Positions 51,701 through 61,100 of a DNA stretch of 64,000 bases are shown one piece after another. Location of the stretch: positions 15,994,263 to 16,058,262 of the forward strand of contig OY848918.1 in the NCBI GenBank assembly GCA_963693285.1, read 5' to 3'. Position 1 is the first letter of the stretch. The number at the start of each line of letters is the position of its first letter. The stretch is from Xestospongia muta (taxonomy: Eukaryota; Porifera; Demospongiae; Haplosclerida; Petrosiidae). The position numbers were made by a program, and so were the translations under genes. The notes under the pieces were generated by a model. That model made no database searches, was not told the DNA's origin, and saw only the letters and a program-made list of their open reading frames with translations.

Positions 51701-54700
51701 TCATTCTCTAGCTCGAACACAACTACTCAACCCTTACAAAAGGAATTCTAGCCATTTTTTGCAGAATCAAAACTTCATTCTCTATCTCATACACAACTAC
51801 TCAACCCTTAGAGAAGGAAGTTTGGCTATTATCTGGAAAATCAAAAGTTCATTCACTAGCTCGAACACAACTACTCAACCCTTAGAGAAAGAAGTCTGAC
51901 CATTTTCTGAGGAATCAAAAGTTCATTCTCTACCTCTAATACAAGTATTCAACCCTAGAGAATTAAAAGTTCATTCTTTACCTTGAACACAACTACTCAA
52001 CCCTAGAAGGACGTTTGGCCATTCTCTACCTCTAATGCTACTACTCGAACCTAAAAAAGGACGTCTGGTCATTATCTGGGAAATCAAAAGTTAATTCTTT
52101 ACCTCTAACACAAAAACTAAACCCTAAACAATGAAGTCTGGCCATTATCTGGAGAATTTAAAAGTTCATTCTTTAGCTAGAACACAACAACTCAACTCTA
52201 CATTGTCGAAATTTCATTTTTTTAGCACAAACACAATTACTCAACCCTAGAAGGAAGTCTAGCCATTTTCTGCAGAATCAAAAGTTCATTCTCTACCTCA
52301 AACACAGCTATTCAACCCTTAGACAACTGTAATATTATGCTCGAGCAATTGCATTTAAAAAAAACCACGTATTTAATAGCAAGGATCTTTTATTTACAAT
52401 AATGTTGAAATGATATCTTTGTTTATATCACTTTGAGAAAATCGGAACACTTTAAATTCTCTGCATTTTCTGGAAACATAATAATTATTTATTTGTGCTA
52501 GTTGTTGCAAAATGTTCAATAAAATGACAGTACCTCCAAATGTTATGTGTACTAAACATCACGTGTGGCATAAATACACTCCAGCTGGTTATCATGCTCT
52601 TAAAAGCCATTGTGAAAATGCTTGTAACCACCTTGATCAAATTGTTTTGATTAAGATTAGTTTGACACATTAAATTGCCCTAAAGATTCCATCAGAAAAG
52701 CTTTTTCTATTAGTACTAGTCACAATGTTTCTATAATGTTTGGTGTTAATGTAAAAATAAAAAGAACACTTTTTATTCCACAGCTACATAATTAACGAAA
52801 ATAAAGCTATTCTAATTTTTGTGGGTGTTGCGTAAAAAGGCGTGGCTAAGTTTTAGTCGGTTGACATGTAGTCAGTCTCACGATTAATGCCACCAAAAGT
52901 ATCAAGATTACAATTGTGCCTGAAATGATTCCACTTCTATATGGAGGAACCTGAAGTCCCTATGTCTTTCTTTGATAATGCTATTGGGACAACTTGGTCT
53001 TTTGAATATGGACAATCACAACCTTTTACACGAAGTGCATAATATTAGAAGCACTTTAAAAACACTAAGGATGTCATAGTCTTTACAGTGTTTTCATTAA
53101 CAAGATGTTGGCCAATAATGTATCTTAGGACTGACGTTTTGACAAAGTTTAATGTTTAACTGCATCTTTAACCTAAAGAACCAGTGTTTAATCTGTTGTG
53201 GAATATATCCAGTTGTCTGTAGTGTGGATATCTAAATATAGTAATGTGACTAGATTGGGAACAAGTAGACATTTCAAGTATTGGCTTGGGCACTTCATAC
53301 TCCTACCCCTCCAATTTTGTGACATGTAATCATACAGCTTTTCTTTGAATACATATATTAGTGTAGTTAATTTATAAGTACTTTATAGTGTAAGGTATAT
53401 ATTATAAGTAATGGCCAGTTAATTTATGGCAATCCTATTACTTATAACCATTGTTTCCTGGAAAACAATCAATAGAGCTTTTGCAAATTTTATAAGGACA
53501 CTGTCAATTCAGGTACAACTGCCTACTCAAATTGTGAACTTCTGAATAATATCTGAGAGAATATCCAATGCCACTTACTATTAATAATTCAATCATTCAA
53601 GAGTCAATAGGTACATGCAATCATAAGTAAAAGAGAAACCTCAAACCATGTCAGTATACATTTCATTTTATTGTTACATTTTATATCAAAGAAGTAGCCT
53701 GTAAAGGCAATGACTTATATTATATGCAGTAGATGTTCATTTTTATGTGAGGGTAGGCTCATCTTTACCTATAGAATGATCAGTAATATGTCTACAACCC
53801 TAGCACTAACTAGTCAGTGTCAATGTTTCGTCTATTTCTCTCTTGTATAACTTTAAAGGTCTTTTGTTTTATCTACACTCATAACAGCAACAAAGTAGAC
53901 CATCATATTTATATTGACGGAATGAAGTAGGCTTTCATGATGGAAATAATTTTGATTGTTAGTCATTTCAAAAAAATACAAAATTATTGTGAATCATGAA
54001 ACTACTGCTAATGTCATTCAAAATCATTTGAATGACAATTAATTAATGATGTTAAATAAAACAGAACATCACTTACAAAATTGTTTGCTTAATATGCCTT
54101 GTCTGGATATCATATTGAGTGTTATTTGGCTTCCTTATGTCAATCAGTGATTCATTGTTATTTTGAGTACTGTATATTCCTGAACATTACTCAAATAATA
54201 ACAAATATATTATAAAATTTTAGTATAGATTTATTAAAGTCTTGTGCTAAATGTTTTTAAGTTCCTATTATACCATAATAACATGTTTATACTGTAAAAA
54301 ATATAATAACAGGATATTGTAATCAATTTTGTGTTAATTTACATATTCAACATGAGAAGTAATAGCTTTATTATCTAGTTATAGTGTATGAAATTGTATC
54401 ATAAAAACAAACTGGTTGAATAAAACATGTATCATACTAAACCCACATAACAGTAATTAGCAGTTATACTGTGTTACATTATTAATAGCCAACATCTTGT
54501 CATAGTGTATCAGTACAGTCTATGTACATGTATTACTTTGTATTGTTGTCTATATCTATTAGGACGAGAGAACTCCTTTGCATGATGCTGTACGTAATGG
54601 AATGACTGAAGTTGCTACACTTTTGATCAACAGTGGAGCTAATATGGATGCAGTTGATAAAGTTAGTGACATGCAAATTTACTTAATGCATCACATATAA

Positions 54701-57480
54701 TGTTATCATGTAAATAAAATCATGATGTAATAGTTCCTTTTTACAAGGTATCAGCAATGATTGATTAGGTCAAACCTAAAAATATGTGTTCCAATAATAG
54801 AATATAAACCAAGTAATATGAAAACTTTTTTTTAAAAAATGAGAAATGTTGAAAGGAGAAGGTATGGATAAAAATATAAATTCATACAATAAAATCTATG
54901 AAAGTTACCAGAACTTTACAGTATAAAGGCCGATATTGTTAGCTACAATTTGAAATATTGTTCTTTCATTGGCAAATATTTATGATTGAAGAAAAACTGT
55001 GGCATTGTTTTTGATACTGGTACACCATCTTTCAAATGCATATAATTATACTTATGAATTCTTGTAAGGTTGATAGTGATTGTCTGTTGTGTTGGAACTT
55101 TATATAGATTCCTGTTTTTACCCATAACTTTTTGTTTCCTTTTTGCTTGTATCCAACTTGATCAAAAAGTTTTGATCAAGATTAGTTTGACACATTAAAT
55201 TACCCTAGAGATTCCATCAGAAATATTTTTTCTATTAGTACCAGTCACAATGCTTCTATAATGTTTGGTGTTAATATAAAACTAAAAAGAACACTGTTTA
55301 TTCCACAAGCTACATAATTAATGACAATAAAGTTATTCTAATTTTTGTGTTGTGTAAAAAGGCGTGGTGAAGTTTTAGTTGGTTGACATGTAGTCAGTCT
55401 CGCGATTAATGACCAAAGTGTCAATATTAAAATTGTTACTGAGATGATTCCACTTCTATTTGGAGGAACCTGAAGTCACTATGTCTTTCTTTGATAATCC
55501 TATTGGGACAACTTGGTCTTTTGAATATAGACAATCTCAACCTCTTTCACGAAGAGCATAAGAAGCAATTTTCACTAGATAACAATGCTACAATAGCAAT
55601 ACAAATTGCATGACAGCTATACTCCAGTTATCTCATTATTACTGGACAACAACCATAAAGTTTTCATAGGATACTGATACTGGTTGCAGGATATGACAGT
55701 TTACATTATGGTAATGGATATTATGGAGTTGACATTGTGGACTGAACCATTCACAACAATAATGAGTTATATCTAATAATGACACCTGTGACTGTTCCTA
55801 ACACTATAGTTAAGATATAACCACACTCTTACATTTAATCTTAATTCTTGACAATGATAGCATTACTGGACATTTTCATTACATTTTGTTTGTTTATCAA
55901 AAGTCAATGCACTATTTACTCACAGTGTGATATCACATGATTGACAATTATTTTGAACATTACAATTTATTTATGTTTTTGTAATAACACCAATATTATT
56001 TAGATGAAGTAACACAGTTATGTTAAAAAAAAAAAAAACTAACAATGTGTCAAAGTATAAAAGAACATTCATGACATTATTCATTATTACTAAACTTATC
56101 ATATCCAGTTCACTGGATATGATAATTTTAAATACAATCAAAAAGAAATAGTTTACACTAAAATTTACTATACTCTGTTCTTTTGACTTTAGAAATATAA
56201 GTGATTCCTGATTTGAAAATTATACACATAAATTTATATGTGTGACTATGAAATGATTGCTTGCAAAATGCCAATCACTTTGTAAATACTCTCACAAGAG
56301 CCAGGGGAATTAATAGCAATCCCAGCAAGTAACATTGTAGCATAGTCATGATTAAAAATTGATCTTAAAACTCAAATCATTTAGACTTTGGTACATTAAC
56401 CCATCATCATATATTTCCATATGCTAGCAAATTAAGTTATGAAGGAAATGTTTCAACATTAGTCCATAGGTGGTCAAACGATACCTCATTTTGAGCTATT
56501 GTAATTACCATCTTGCCATGTCATCATGGGTTCTTCATCATCAATATTATTTCAACATTAGTCCATACAAAATCAAAAGATATATCATGTTGAAGACATG
56601 CAAGTGTTGTAATTACCATCATACCTACCCTTTTGGTCTTTTACTACCTAAATGTCCTTTGTTGTGAGTCATATTGATTTCATCAGAATGATAATAGAGT
56701 ATTTCTCTCAGCACTTCAGTTGAAAAAGTAAATTAAATGCTTTTGTTTTGCTTGCTGTTCCAAAAATACTTGCTTTTGTCTCTGATTTCCATCTTTTTGA
56801 AACTTATATGGAGTATGTGTAACACACTCAAATTGTGTAAATGAATATATATATTAATATTAAACTGTAATAATATGCTGTTATATAACTGAATAAAAGT
56901 AGTGATGACAACATAAGAAATGTAATCATCAAAAATATAAGATTAAAATTTTGTTTCTTTTTCTAGGATAACAACACTCCATTGATGTTAGCTTGTCAAG
57001 GGGGACACCAGTCAACAGCAATACTTCTATTAGAGAAAGGAGCTGACAAGCAATTACATAATAAAGTTAGTTTATATATTATAATAATATACATAACACT
57101 GCACAAGAAAATGAATTTTATTATGTACTTTATATAATCAAGGACAGTATCAATAATGATACAACTGTGACTAAGATCATTAAAATTAATTCACTTCATA
57201 TTAATTATTGGCACAGGTACTAAATAGAATATACCAGATATGAGAAATAAATAAAGTATACTAGTTTATTTTGTATTTGCTTTATATCAATTTACAAATT
57301 AATAGTTATTAACTATGTCTTGCAAAGCAGTACATAGAATTACTCATTCATAGTTGGATTGAAGAAATTACCTGATTTTTTTTAATCAGAATGGTGACAC
57401 AGCTTTGACAATAGCTAAAAGCAGGGCTTATGATTTCTACAAAAAGCTCATGGATCAAATTGATCAAATTGATCAGAACA
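39720..57480 (+). CDS. Gene B ankyrin-repeat exons
   Basis: Five exons (39720, 40826, 44886, 54563, 56967) are each 99 bp and phase 0, so each encodes exactly one 33-residue ankyrin repeat. Exon 42038-42127 has 30 codons. Exon 57390-57480 encodes a half-repeat ending in an Asp/Gln/Ile linker and shifts to phase 1. Repeat cores include TPLIAASQNGH, TPLHTAAVNGH, TPLHDAVRNGM and TPLMLACQGGH, each followed by a GAD/GAN/GAS turn. The first unit (LYWAAGSGNIEEV) looks like an N-terminal capping repeat. One exon per repeat lets repeats be gained or lost without breaking the frame, and gene A has fewer. The ankyrin part itself has no lesions. Confidence 0.8.
40000..40072. mobile_element. Solo terminal fragment of a hAT element
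   Basis: The sequence ends ...CCATTCCTAGAACTGCCTCTG, whose reverse complement CAGAGGCAGTTCTAGG matches the left end of the element at 47899 (CAGGGGCGGTTCTAGG) at 14 of 16 positions. No partner end or target duplication is found. It lies in the first gene B ankyrin intron. Confidence 0.45.
41190..41560 (+). mobile_element. Possible LTR-retroelement 5' remnant
   Basis: A TATA-bearing segment (TAGTATATAAGCTC near 41278) is followed by ATTGGCGACAAGG (41389), which resembles the primer-binding region of many gypsy-type elements. About 13 bases on, an ATG (41415) opens MTTFGRISTFNP, recalling a gag start, and then falls apart. No second LTR or pol was found. It lies inside a gene B intron. Confidence 0.3.
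42940..43315. mobile_element. hAT-type MITE with 8-bp target duplication
   Basis: The ends TAGTGTTGCCATGATAT and ATCGTGGCAGCACTA are inverted repeats of about 16 bases. Flanks ATCCAGTT (42932-42939) and ATCTAGTT (43316-43323) form an 8-bp duplication with one mismatch, as expected for an older hAT insertion. The 376-bp body is rich in ATATCA/TGATAT steps and is non-coding. It lies in the intron before gene B exon 44886. Confidence 0.7.
44343..44464 (-). repeat. Extra copy of a ~120-bp exon-like segment
   Basis: Nearly identical (about one difference) to 46210-46330. On the minus strand it reads SVLLNDVGIKIDSLTNSKNL then GWISDSKPQLEVKSQL and a stop. The second copy has an acceptor-like TTGTTGTTCAG just before it; this copy does not. 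It is a recent duplication outside the inverted-repeat element described at 45517-47898. Confidence 0.6.
46217..47346 (-). CDS. Unidentified minus-strand reading frame (possible two-exon gene)
   Basis: From ATG 47346 a 214-codon frame (to 46702) begins MADFANVSVFLPSFKRMLIP and includes TQIPEVEYTFIDFFTSAIRP, LQPITERNRKDKLYND and TSKGLKFNADEVDTSGTKLV. It has ordinary protein composition, far from AT-driven noise. It could splice from about 46757 (CCA/GTATCA) to an acceptor before 46337 and end SDSKPQLEVKSQL at 46217-46219. The joint is my inference. No family is recognised; it may be a transposon passenger or a nested host gene on the opposite strand within gene B's intron. Confidence 0.4.
47563..47826 (-). 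pseudogene. ZSWIM3/FAR1-like transposase N-terminal fragment
   Basis: Minus-strand frames give MATYEGMSFVVGETFASYAE, then after a shift TNVVQLVHRESRTLEAARK, a stop in place of a coding triplet, VPKRVEAANEDLRYHSINIS and CSFGCKDYKTKGMV. This is the 'GxxFxSyeELe...y...' plus 'l.y..i.ysC.hGgk..k' pattern at the N-terminus of ZSWIM3- and FAR1/MULE-type proteins. One frameshift and one stop make it dead. No catalytic DDE part remains. Confidence 0.5.
47899..48757 (+). mobile_element. Truncated autonomous-type hAT element
   Basis: The left end CAGGGGCGGTTCTAGGGG starts a GC-rich 5' region with many CpG. ATG 48153 opens MSLFKYFNKQSSHEDAT and splices over a 65-bp intron (48205-48269) in phase 1 into a Ser/Glu-rich stretch. 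Then comes FQFQWLKSFTWLVYSKQTNG followed by GFCLPCVLFAP, the TTF-type zinc finger of ZMYM1/DUF4371-like hAT transposases. The frame stops at 48757 (about 180 residues), far short of the usual 600-800, and the catalytic RNase H-like core and right end are missing. Confidence 0.7.
48820..49900 (+). pseudogene. Decayed extracellular-type coding remnants
   Basis: Pieces in several frames look protein-derived: YFPNPAQLTFTNYRNVNMAA, CYLNCGQVNETNVNSCWNLF, PTSVTYFFITDSTATQVTIF, VVLTALNTGWYYCKRE and VQPSVSYITFQWNTENANGF. The ALNTGWYYC piece resembles the Tyr-x-Cys end of an Ig-like domain. Order and spacing suggest one or two ruined extracellular-domain exons. No open gene remains and identity is uncertain. 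Confidence 0.25.
50630..50950 (-). CDS. Symmetric exon of an unknown minus-strand gene
   Basis: An acceptor (ATTAAACAG) and a canonical donor (GTAAGT at 50629-50624) bound a 321-bp, 107-codon open exon, phase 0 at both ends. It reads QIHVTAKFISRKLENDLFGL, VVMKGLSRIGIEKVRSEGRR, VYVLKFGCRHYYNGDI-like and RVKQFFMHQAKASGSLNLKL. The family is not recognised. The start of the same exon at window position 1-45 is broken by a stop and a lost acceptor AG. It lies in gene B's 9.6-kb intron, antisense to it. Confidence 0.4.
50920..51480. repeat. Duplicated module, copy 2 (matches 1-560)
   Basis: See the copy at 1-560. In this copy the plus-strand ATG at 51069 opens MSSTGRVVDVDE, then TAA, then in the same frame ISTFVTALRQLMEFCDTFLW and RLWAKVNLTFQDWIQL. 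A donor-like GAGTAAATTT overlaps the TAA, so the ATG could be a short first exon, diverging from the minus-strand exon at 50630-50950. Confidence 0.6.
51490..52330. repeat. ~74-bp satellite array, copy 2
   Basis: Same unit family as 600-3520 (GAAGTCTGGCCATT, TCAAAAGTTCATTCTCT, ACACAACTACTCAACCC), about 11 copies, here more regular. It follows the duplicated module directly, as at the window start, so module and satellite were copied or moved together. Confidence 0.85.
52630..53045. repeat. ~400-bp duplicated intronic segment, copy 1
   Basis: Matches 55165-55565 at roughly 88-90% by eye. It contains a 33-codon frame from ATG 52941 (MEEPEVPMSFFDNAIGTTWS ... TRSA, stop 53040-53042). The two copies flank gene B exon 54563-54661. 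Confidence 0.7.
53050..54560. other. Intronic AT-rich sequence
   Basis: Nothing coding. Around 53790-53880 it resembles 5400-5460 in gene A's intron (ACAACCCTAGCACTAACTA), so the introns are paralogous. Confidence 0.45.
55165..55565. repeat. ~400-bp duplicated intronic segment, copy 2
   Basis: Second copy of the segment at 52630-53045. The equivalent short frame lacks the ATG (TTG here) but keeps the frame and stop (LEEPEVTMSFFDNPIGTTWS ... SRRA). A common origin as a repeat is more likely than coding. Confidence 0.7.
55570..56960. other. Intronic AT-rich sequence
   Basis: It includes a poly-A run near 56030 and two copies of a TTTCAACATTAGTCCATA-containing stretch (about 56450 and 56550). 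No gene is seen. Confidence 0.45.
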
Positions 57481-57534
57481 GTAAGTTCAAACTATCTCAG
57501 ATATGGAAATGATTAAAATTTATTATTTGTTCAG

Positions 57535-59871
57535 ACAAAAGTATTTTATTGCAAGCTCTTGATGAAGGTTATGTTATCCTCTCAATCATAAAATTGCTTT
57601 TGGTGGGTCCTCCAGCTGTCGGTAAGACCTCTTTCAAACATCTTCTTTTTGACTGGGAGCCACCACATCATCATCACAGCACAGCTATTGCTGATCGACC
57701 AATAAGAGCTGTTGAAAGAGTAGCTACTCTTGATGGTGCAAAAAATTAGGAAATGGTTGATACAAAGGAACTAATGCGAATGCTAGCAGAAGACATTCGT
57801 GTACAAGCAAGCTTAAATCCCACGGAAGGTGTACAGCATTTTCTGCCTTCTATACCAAAAAACGAAACACCACTATCAAGTATTGAAAAAATAAAGGGAA
57901 AAGAAACACCACACTCAGATGTTGCTGATCATTCTATTTCTCTAAAACCCTCTTTGGTAATTTCGGATGAACAAAGTACCACCACAACTTTAAAATATTA
58001 TTCTAAAAATGAGAAAGAACCAAATCCAAAATTAAAGACAATTCAAAGTGAAGATACTCTACCTAAGGAATCAAGTCATCCATCAAACAGAAGAAAAGGT
58101 GTTGTTAAGGAAAAAGATGGTTCTGTTCAGCCTTTGAATGATTTTGGATCTGTTGAGTGTGATATGGTTGTTCCAAAGCCAGCCAGAAAGGATAACGTTC
58201 TACAACTGTCTAAAAATATTCTCTCTGCAATGAAAGGTGCAGCCTCTCGACAACTCTCCCAGTCAACTTGGATATATGTACTTGATAGTGGTGGTCAACC
58301 ACAATTCGCCGATGTTTCTAGAGCATTTGTACGTGGCAATACAGTCATTGTAATTGTACACAAGTTGACAGATCGACTGTCAAGTAAGCCAATCTTTCAA
58401 TATTCTATTGATGGTAAGCCATTAACTCAGCCTAAAGAGCTTAGGATGACTAATCTTCAACTCATTACAACATATGTACGATCCATCTCATCAGCTAAGC
58501 TTGCTGCTGTTGATGATTCTGACAGTGAGTCATTGCCTACATTCCTCATCATTGGTACCTATGAAGACAAAATGAGAGGTCCGAGAAAGTTGTTTCATGA
58601 GTCATTAAAAAAAAGAATGCACAACTTATAGCAGCTTTGCAACAATACAAAGATCAATTGATATTTTATAATAAATCGAAGCAAGAGCTTATCTTTCCTG
58701 TTGATAATATGTGCCTAAAAGATCGTCAAAATCTCTCATCTCTTGTTAGAACATATGTTGTGGGGCAAAAGAAAACAGTTGTTGAGAAGAAAGTCCCTAT
58801 TCGTTGGTATGTTTTGGAGTCTAACGTCAAAGAAGAAGGAGAGAAAAATGATCATGGTATTGTATCTCAAACTCAATGTCAAGACATTGGTCAGACCCTC
58901 GGAATGACTGAGGCTCAAATTAAAAGAGCTATTGCATTTTTCAAGTCTCTCTCAGTTTTTCTACACTTTAACACTTGCTCTCACCTCGTTTTTACAAATC
59001 CACAATATTTCTTGGATGCGCTTTCCAATATAATTCGTATATCATTCGTTGATTTCCCTGACATGCTACTACAAGAAGGAAAAATGCTACCACCAAATGC
59101 TCACTGTCGACTTCAACAAGAAGGCTTATTTACAATAGATCTTCTAGATCTCGTATCTATTCAATTCGCACCAGGTCTTTTTGAAAAAGCTGACCTATTA
59201 CGTTTGCTATGTGACCTCTGTATTGTAGCTGAAGTTCATCGTGAAGAGTGTATGTATTACTTTATTCCAACTGCTTTATCTCCTAAACATCTAACCACTA
59301 ATGAAAAGAAAGAGTTCACCAAAACATGTGAGCCGTTGGTTTTATCTTTTCAACATGGAGTTGTGCCTCAAGTAAGAATGATCAATATAATGTTTGTTCA
59401 CATTCTTTTGTTTCTAGGGTGTATTTCCAGCAGCTGTTGTAGCATTATTGAATCGTAAAGAGCCTCCACTTTTCACACTCGAGTGTCTCAATGCACAATT
59501 TCCTTGTCAGCTTTGATTTGCTGTTAAATTGCAGTCATTAGAACCTCGTGGATCATTACTTTTAGTAGATACAATGCTATGGATGGAAATCTATTGGACT
59601 GGTGATCCAACTGAATGTTCCTCATTACGTTCTCTAGTTACTGCTGCCATTGACTCCTGTGCTGAGCCTTTAGCTTATCATCCATCTGCTCTAAAGTGTA
59701 AACCTGGTGCTCTCTGTAACCTAAAGCATCAAGCTCAGCGAGATATGCCTCCTATTCATGTAGCACTTGTTACTGTTAACAAAAGAAAGGAAGTTAAATT
59801 GTCTTGTACTATACAAGACTTGCGACCAGTAGAATTAAACAAACCATTTCAGCCATGGATGGATGGATTTG
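57535..59871 (+). pseudogene. Gene B ROC-like/COR-like block, interrupted
   Basis: Walker A is GPPAVGKTS (about 57606-57632). A His-rich PPHHHHSTA segment follows, matching PPPESHYSTA in gene A. The TAG at 57747 falls in GAKN(stop)EMVDTKEL in the same frame. A polar insert of about 170 residues leads to DSGGQPQF (about 58285) and then GTYEDK (58555). At the A8 run (58607-58614) the frame moves by one base: gene A and the downstream frame need one more A. The COR-like segment (FLHFNTCSHLVFTNPQYF) follows. A 46-bp intron (59372-59417, GTAAGA...CTAG) interrupts it, with no matching intron in gene A. The TGA at 59514 lies just before LEPRGSLLLVDTMLWMEIYW, which aligns to the gene A motif. Confidence 0.75.
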
Positions 59872-59935
59872 GTGAGTCATTATAATTCACTGTACAAGGT
59901 GATTTAATTTCATGTGCATATTTAGAAAAGGAAGA

Positions 59936-60719
59936 CATTAAGAAAGGTAACAACAAAACCACTACTTTGAAAGAAGAACCTAAGTCAGGTTAATTAATTT
60001 TCACTTAATATTAACAAAAATTAGTTATTAGTGTAAACTAAGAAGGACATGTGCTTTAATTGACTGTTCATATTCACTCTAGATAATCAAGGCACTGATG
60101 TAGATATAGAATGTTCACCATCAGTACTGCCACCTTTACCTTCCAAAACTGACGGTATAATGAAGTCATTTTCTTCTTATATTGCTTTTTATATGGACTT
60201 GAGAGAACCCAATGTAGTAATAATATCAATTCCTCTTGATTAACACCATTGTTTACTTATATAGCATATTGTACATATAAATAACATGTTGATGTAAATG
60301 CATAAGAACTGTATAACAGAGAATCAAAGATTGCTCCATATCCCATGTTTGTTTAAAATATATTAATAATATCAATATTGAATAAATTAAGAGGTATGGC
60401 AAACAAAGCAATTGATCTGATATCTCATGACTGATAAGCACTAGGAAATCATGACTTTTTGTGAATTGTCTCTCGACATAATATCATGAAAATAAAATGA
60501 CTTGCAAGTCTGTCACTATGAACTTAGCATGTATGGATCCTATGGACAGACATGTTGTAATACTTGATTGTCCACTTCATTTTAAATATGTTATTTATGT
60601 AAAGAACAATATCAAGTAATTTATGCTTTCTTATTCACTCATTATTCTTATTACAGATATTCAAGGCACTTTTTCAGACATTGACTTTGAGAACTTGACC
60701 CATATTCCAATCAAACTTG
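59936..60719 (+). CDS. Gene B short linker exons before the death domain
   Basis: Three short exons (59936-59998, 60083-60154, 60657-60719) are all multiples of three and all start and end in phase 1, so any of them could be skipped without a frameshift. They encode low-complexity linkers: a Lys/Glu/Thr-rich piece, a Pro/Ser/Asp piece ending PSKTD, and an acidic piece with FSDIDFENL. Gene A joins its GTPase exon directly to the death domain with no such exons. They may be alternatively spliced spacers. Lengths, phases and splice sites are seen; skipping is inference. Confidence 0.55.
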
Positions 60720-60822
60720 GTAGATGTTCTAAATACTATAGTCCCTTTTACTGTTATTATGCTTATAATTGTATAATTTGTCAATTGCTAATAACCAACT
60801 CCAATTTATGTTTATATTGCAG

Positions 60823-61100
60823 AGAACAAGCTGGATATCCTTCGTTTGCTACATCCAATTAGATATAAATGGGAACAAATAGGACAGTCACTCAGAATAA
60901 GTCATGGAGATCTAGAAAATATACGTGATGAAAGGAGTCGCAATACTGACAGACTCTCTGATGTCATTCAAATTTGGTTTGACAAAAAAACTACTGATGT
61001 TACCTGGGGCACAATCAAGATTGCAGTAGAATTACCACCAGTGTTTGAACCTTCTGTAGCTGAAGATATTATACATTTCTTTTACTCCATCAGCAAATAA
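60823..61100 (+). CDS. Gene B death-domain exon
   Basis: This terminal exon starts in phase 1 after TATATTGCAG and ends with TAA at 61098-61100. It encodes ENKLDILRLLHPIRYKWEQI, then an SHGDLENIRDE segment, DRLSDVIQIWF and TTDVTWGTIKIAV. This is the same death-domain signature as gene A, and the TDVTW motif is identical. Unlike the GTPase part it carries no lesion, so either decay is recent or a shorter transcript still uses it. Confidence 0.8.

Larger units (their letters stand above)
38952..61100 (+). pseudogene. Gene B: ankyrin-ROC-COR-death-domain paralogue with three lesions
   Basis: Exons: 38952-38981 (tentative start), 39720-39818, 40826-40924, 42038-42127, 44886-44984, 54563-54661, 56967-57065, 57390-57480, 57535-59371, 59418-59871, 59936-59998, 60083-60154, 60657-60719 and 60823-61100. 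All junctions from 39720 on keep phase with GT-AG ends, and the death-domain exon is open to its stop at 61098-61100. The GTPase/COR part has an in-frame TAG (57747-57749), a -1 shift in an A8 run (58607-58614) and an in-frame TGA (59514-59516), so no full-length product can be read. It is either a young pseudogene or an assembly or allele problem. Gaps: 200 N between the first two exons, and a 9.6-kb intron (44985-54562) full of mobile DNA. A truncated ankyrin-only product ending at the TAG is possible. Confidence 0.75.

Noticed and set aside
59505..59533. A 29-bp intron (GTCAGC...TTGCAG) that would remove the TGA in gene B
   Set aside because: It is too short for a spliceosomal intron in animals; the TGA is treated as a real lesion.
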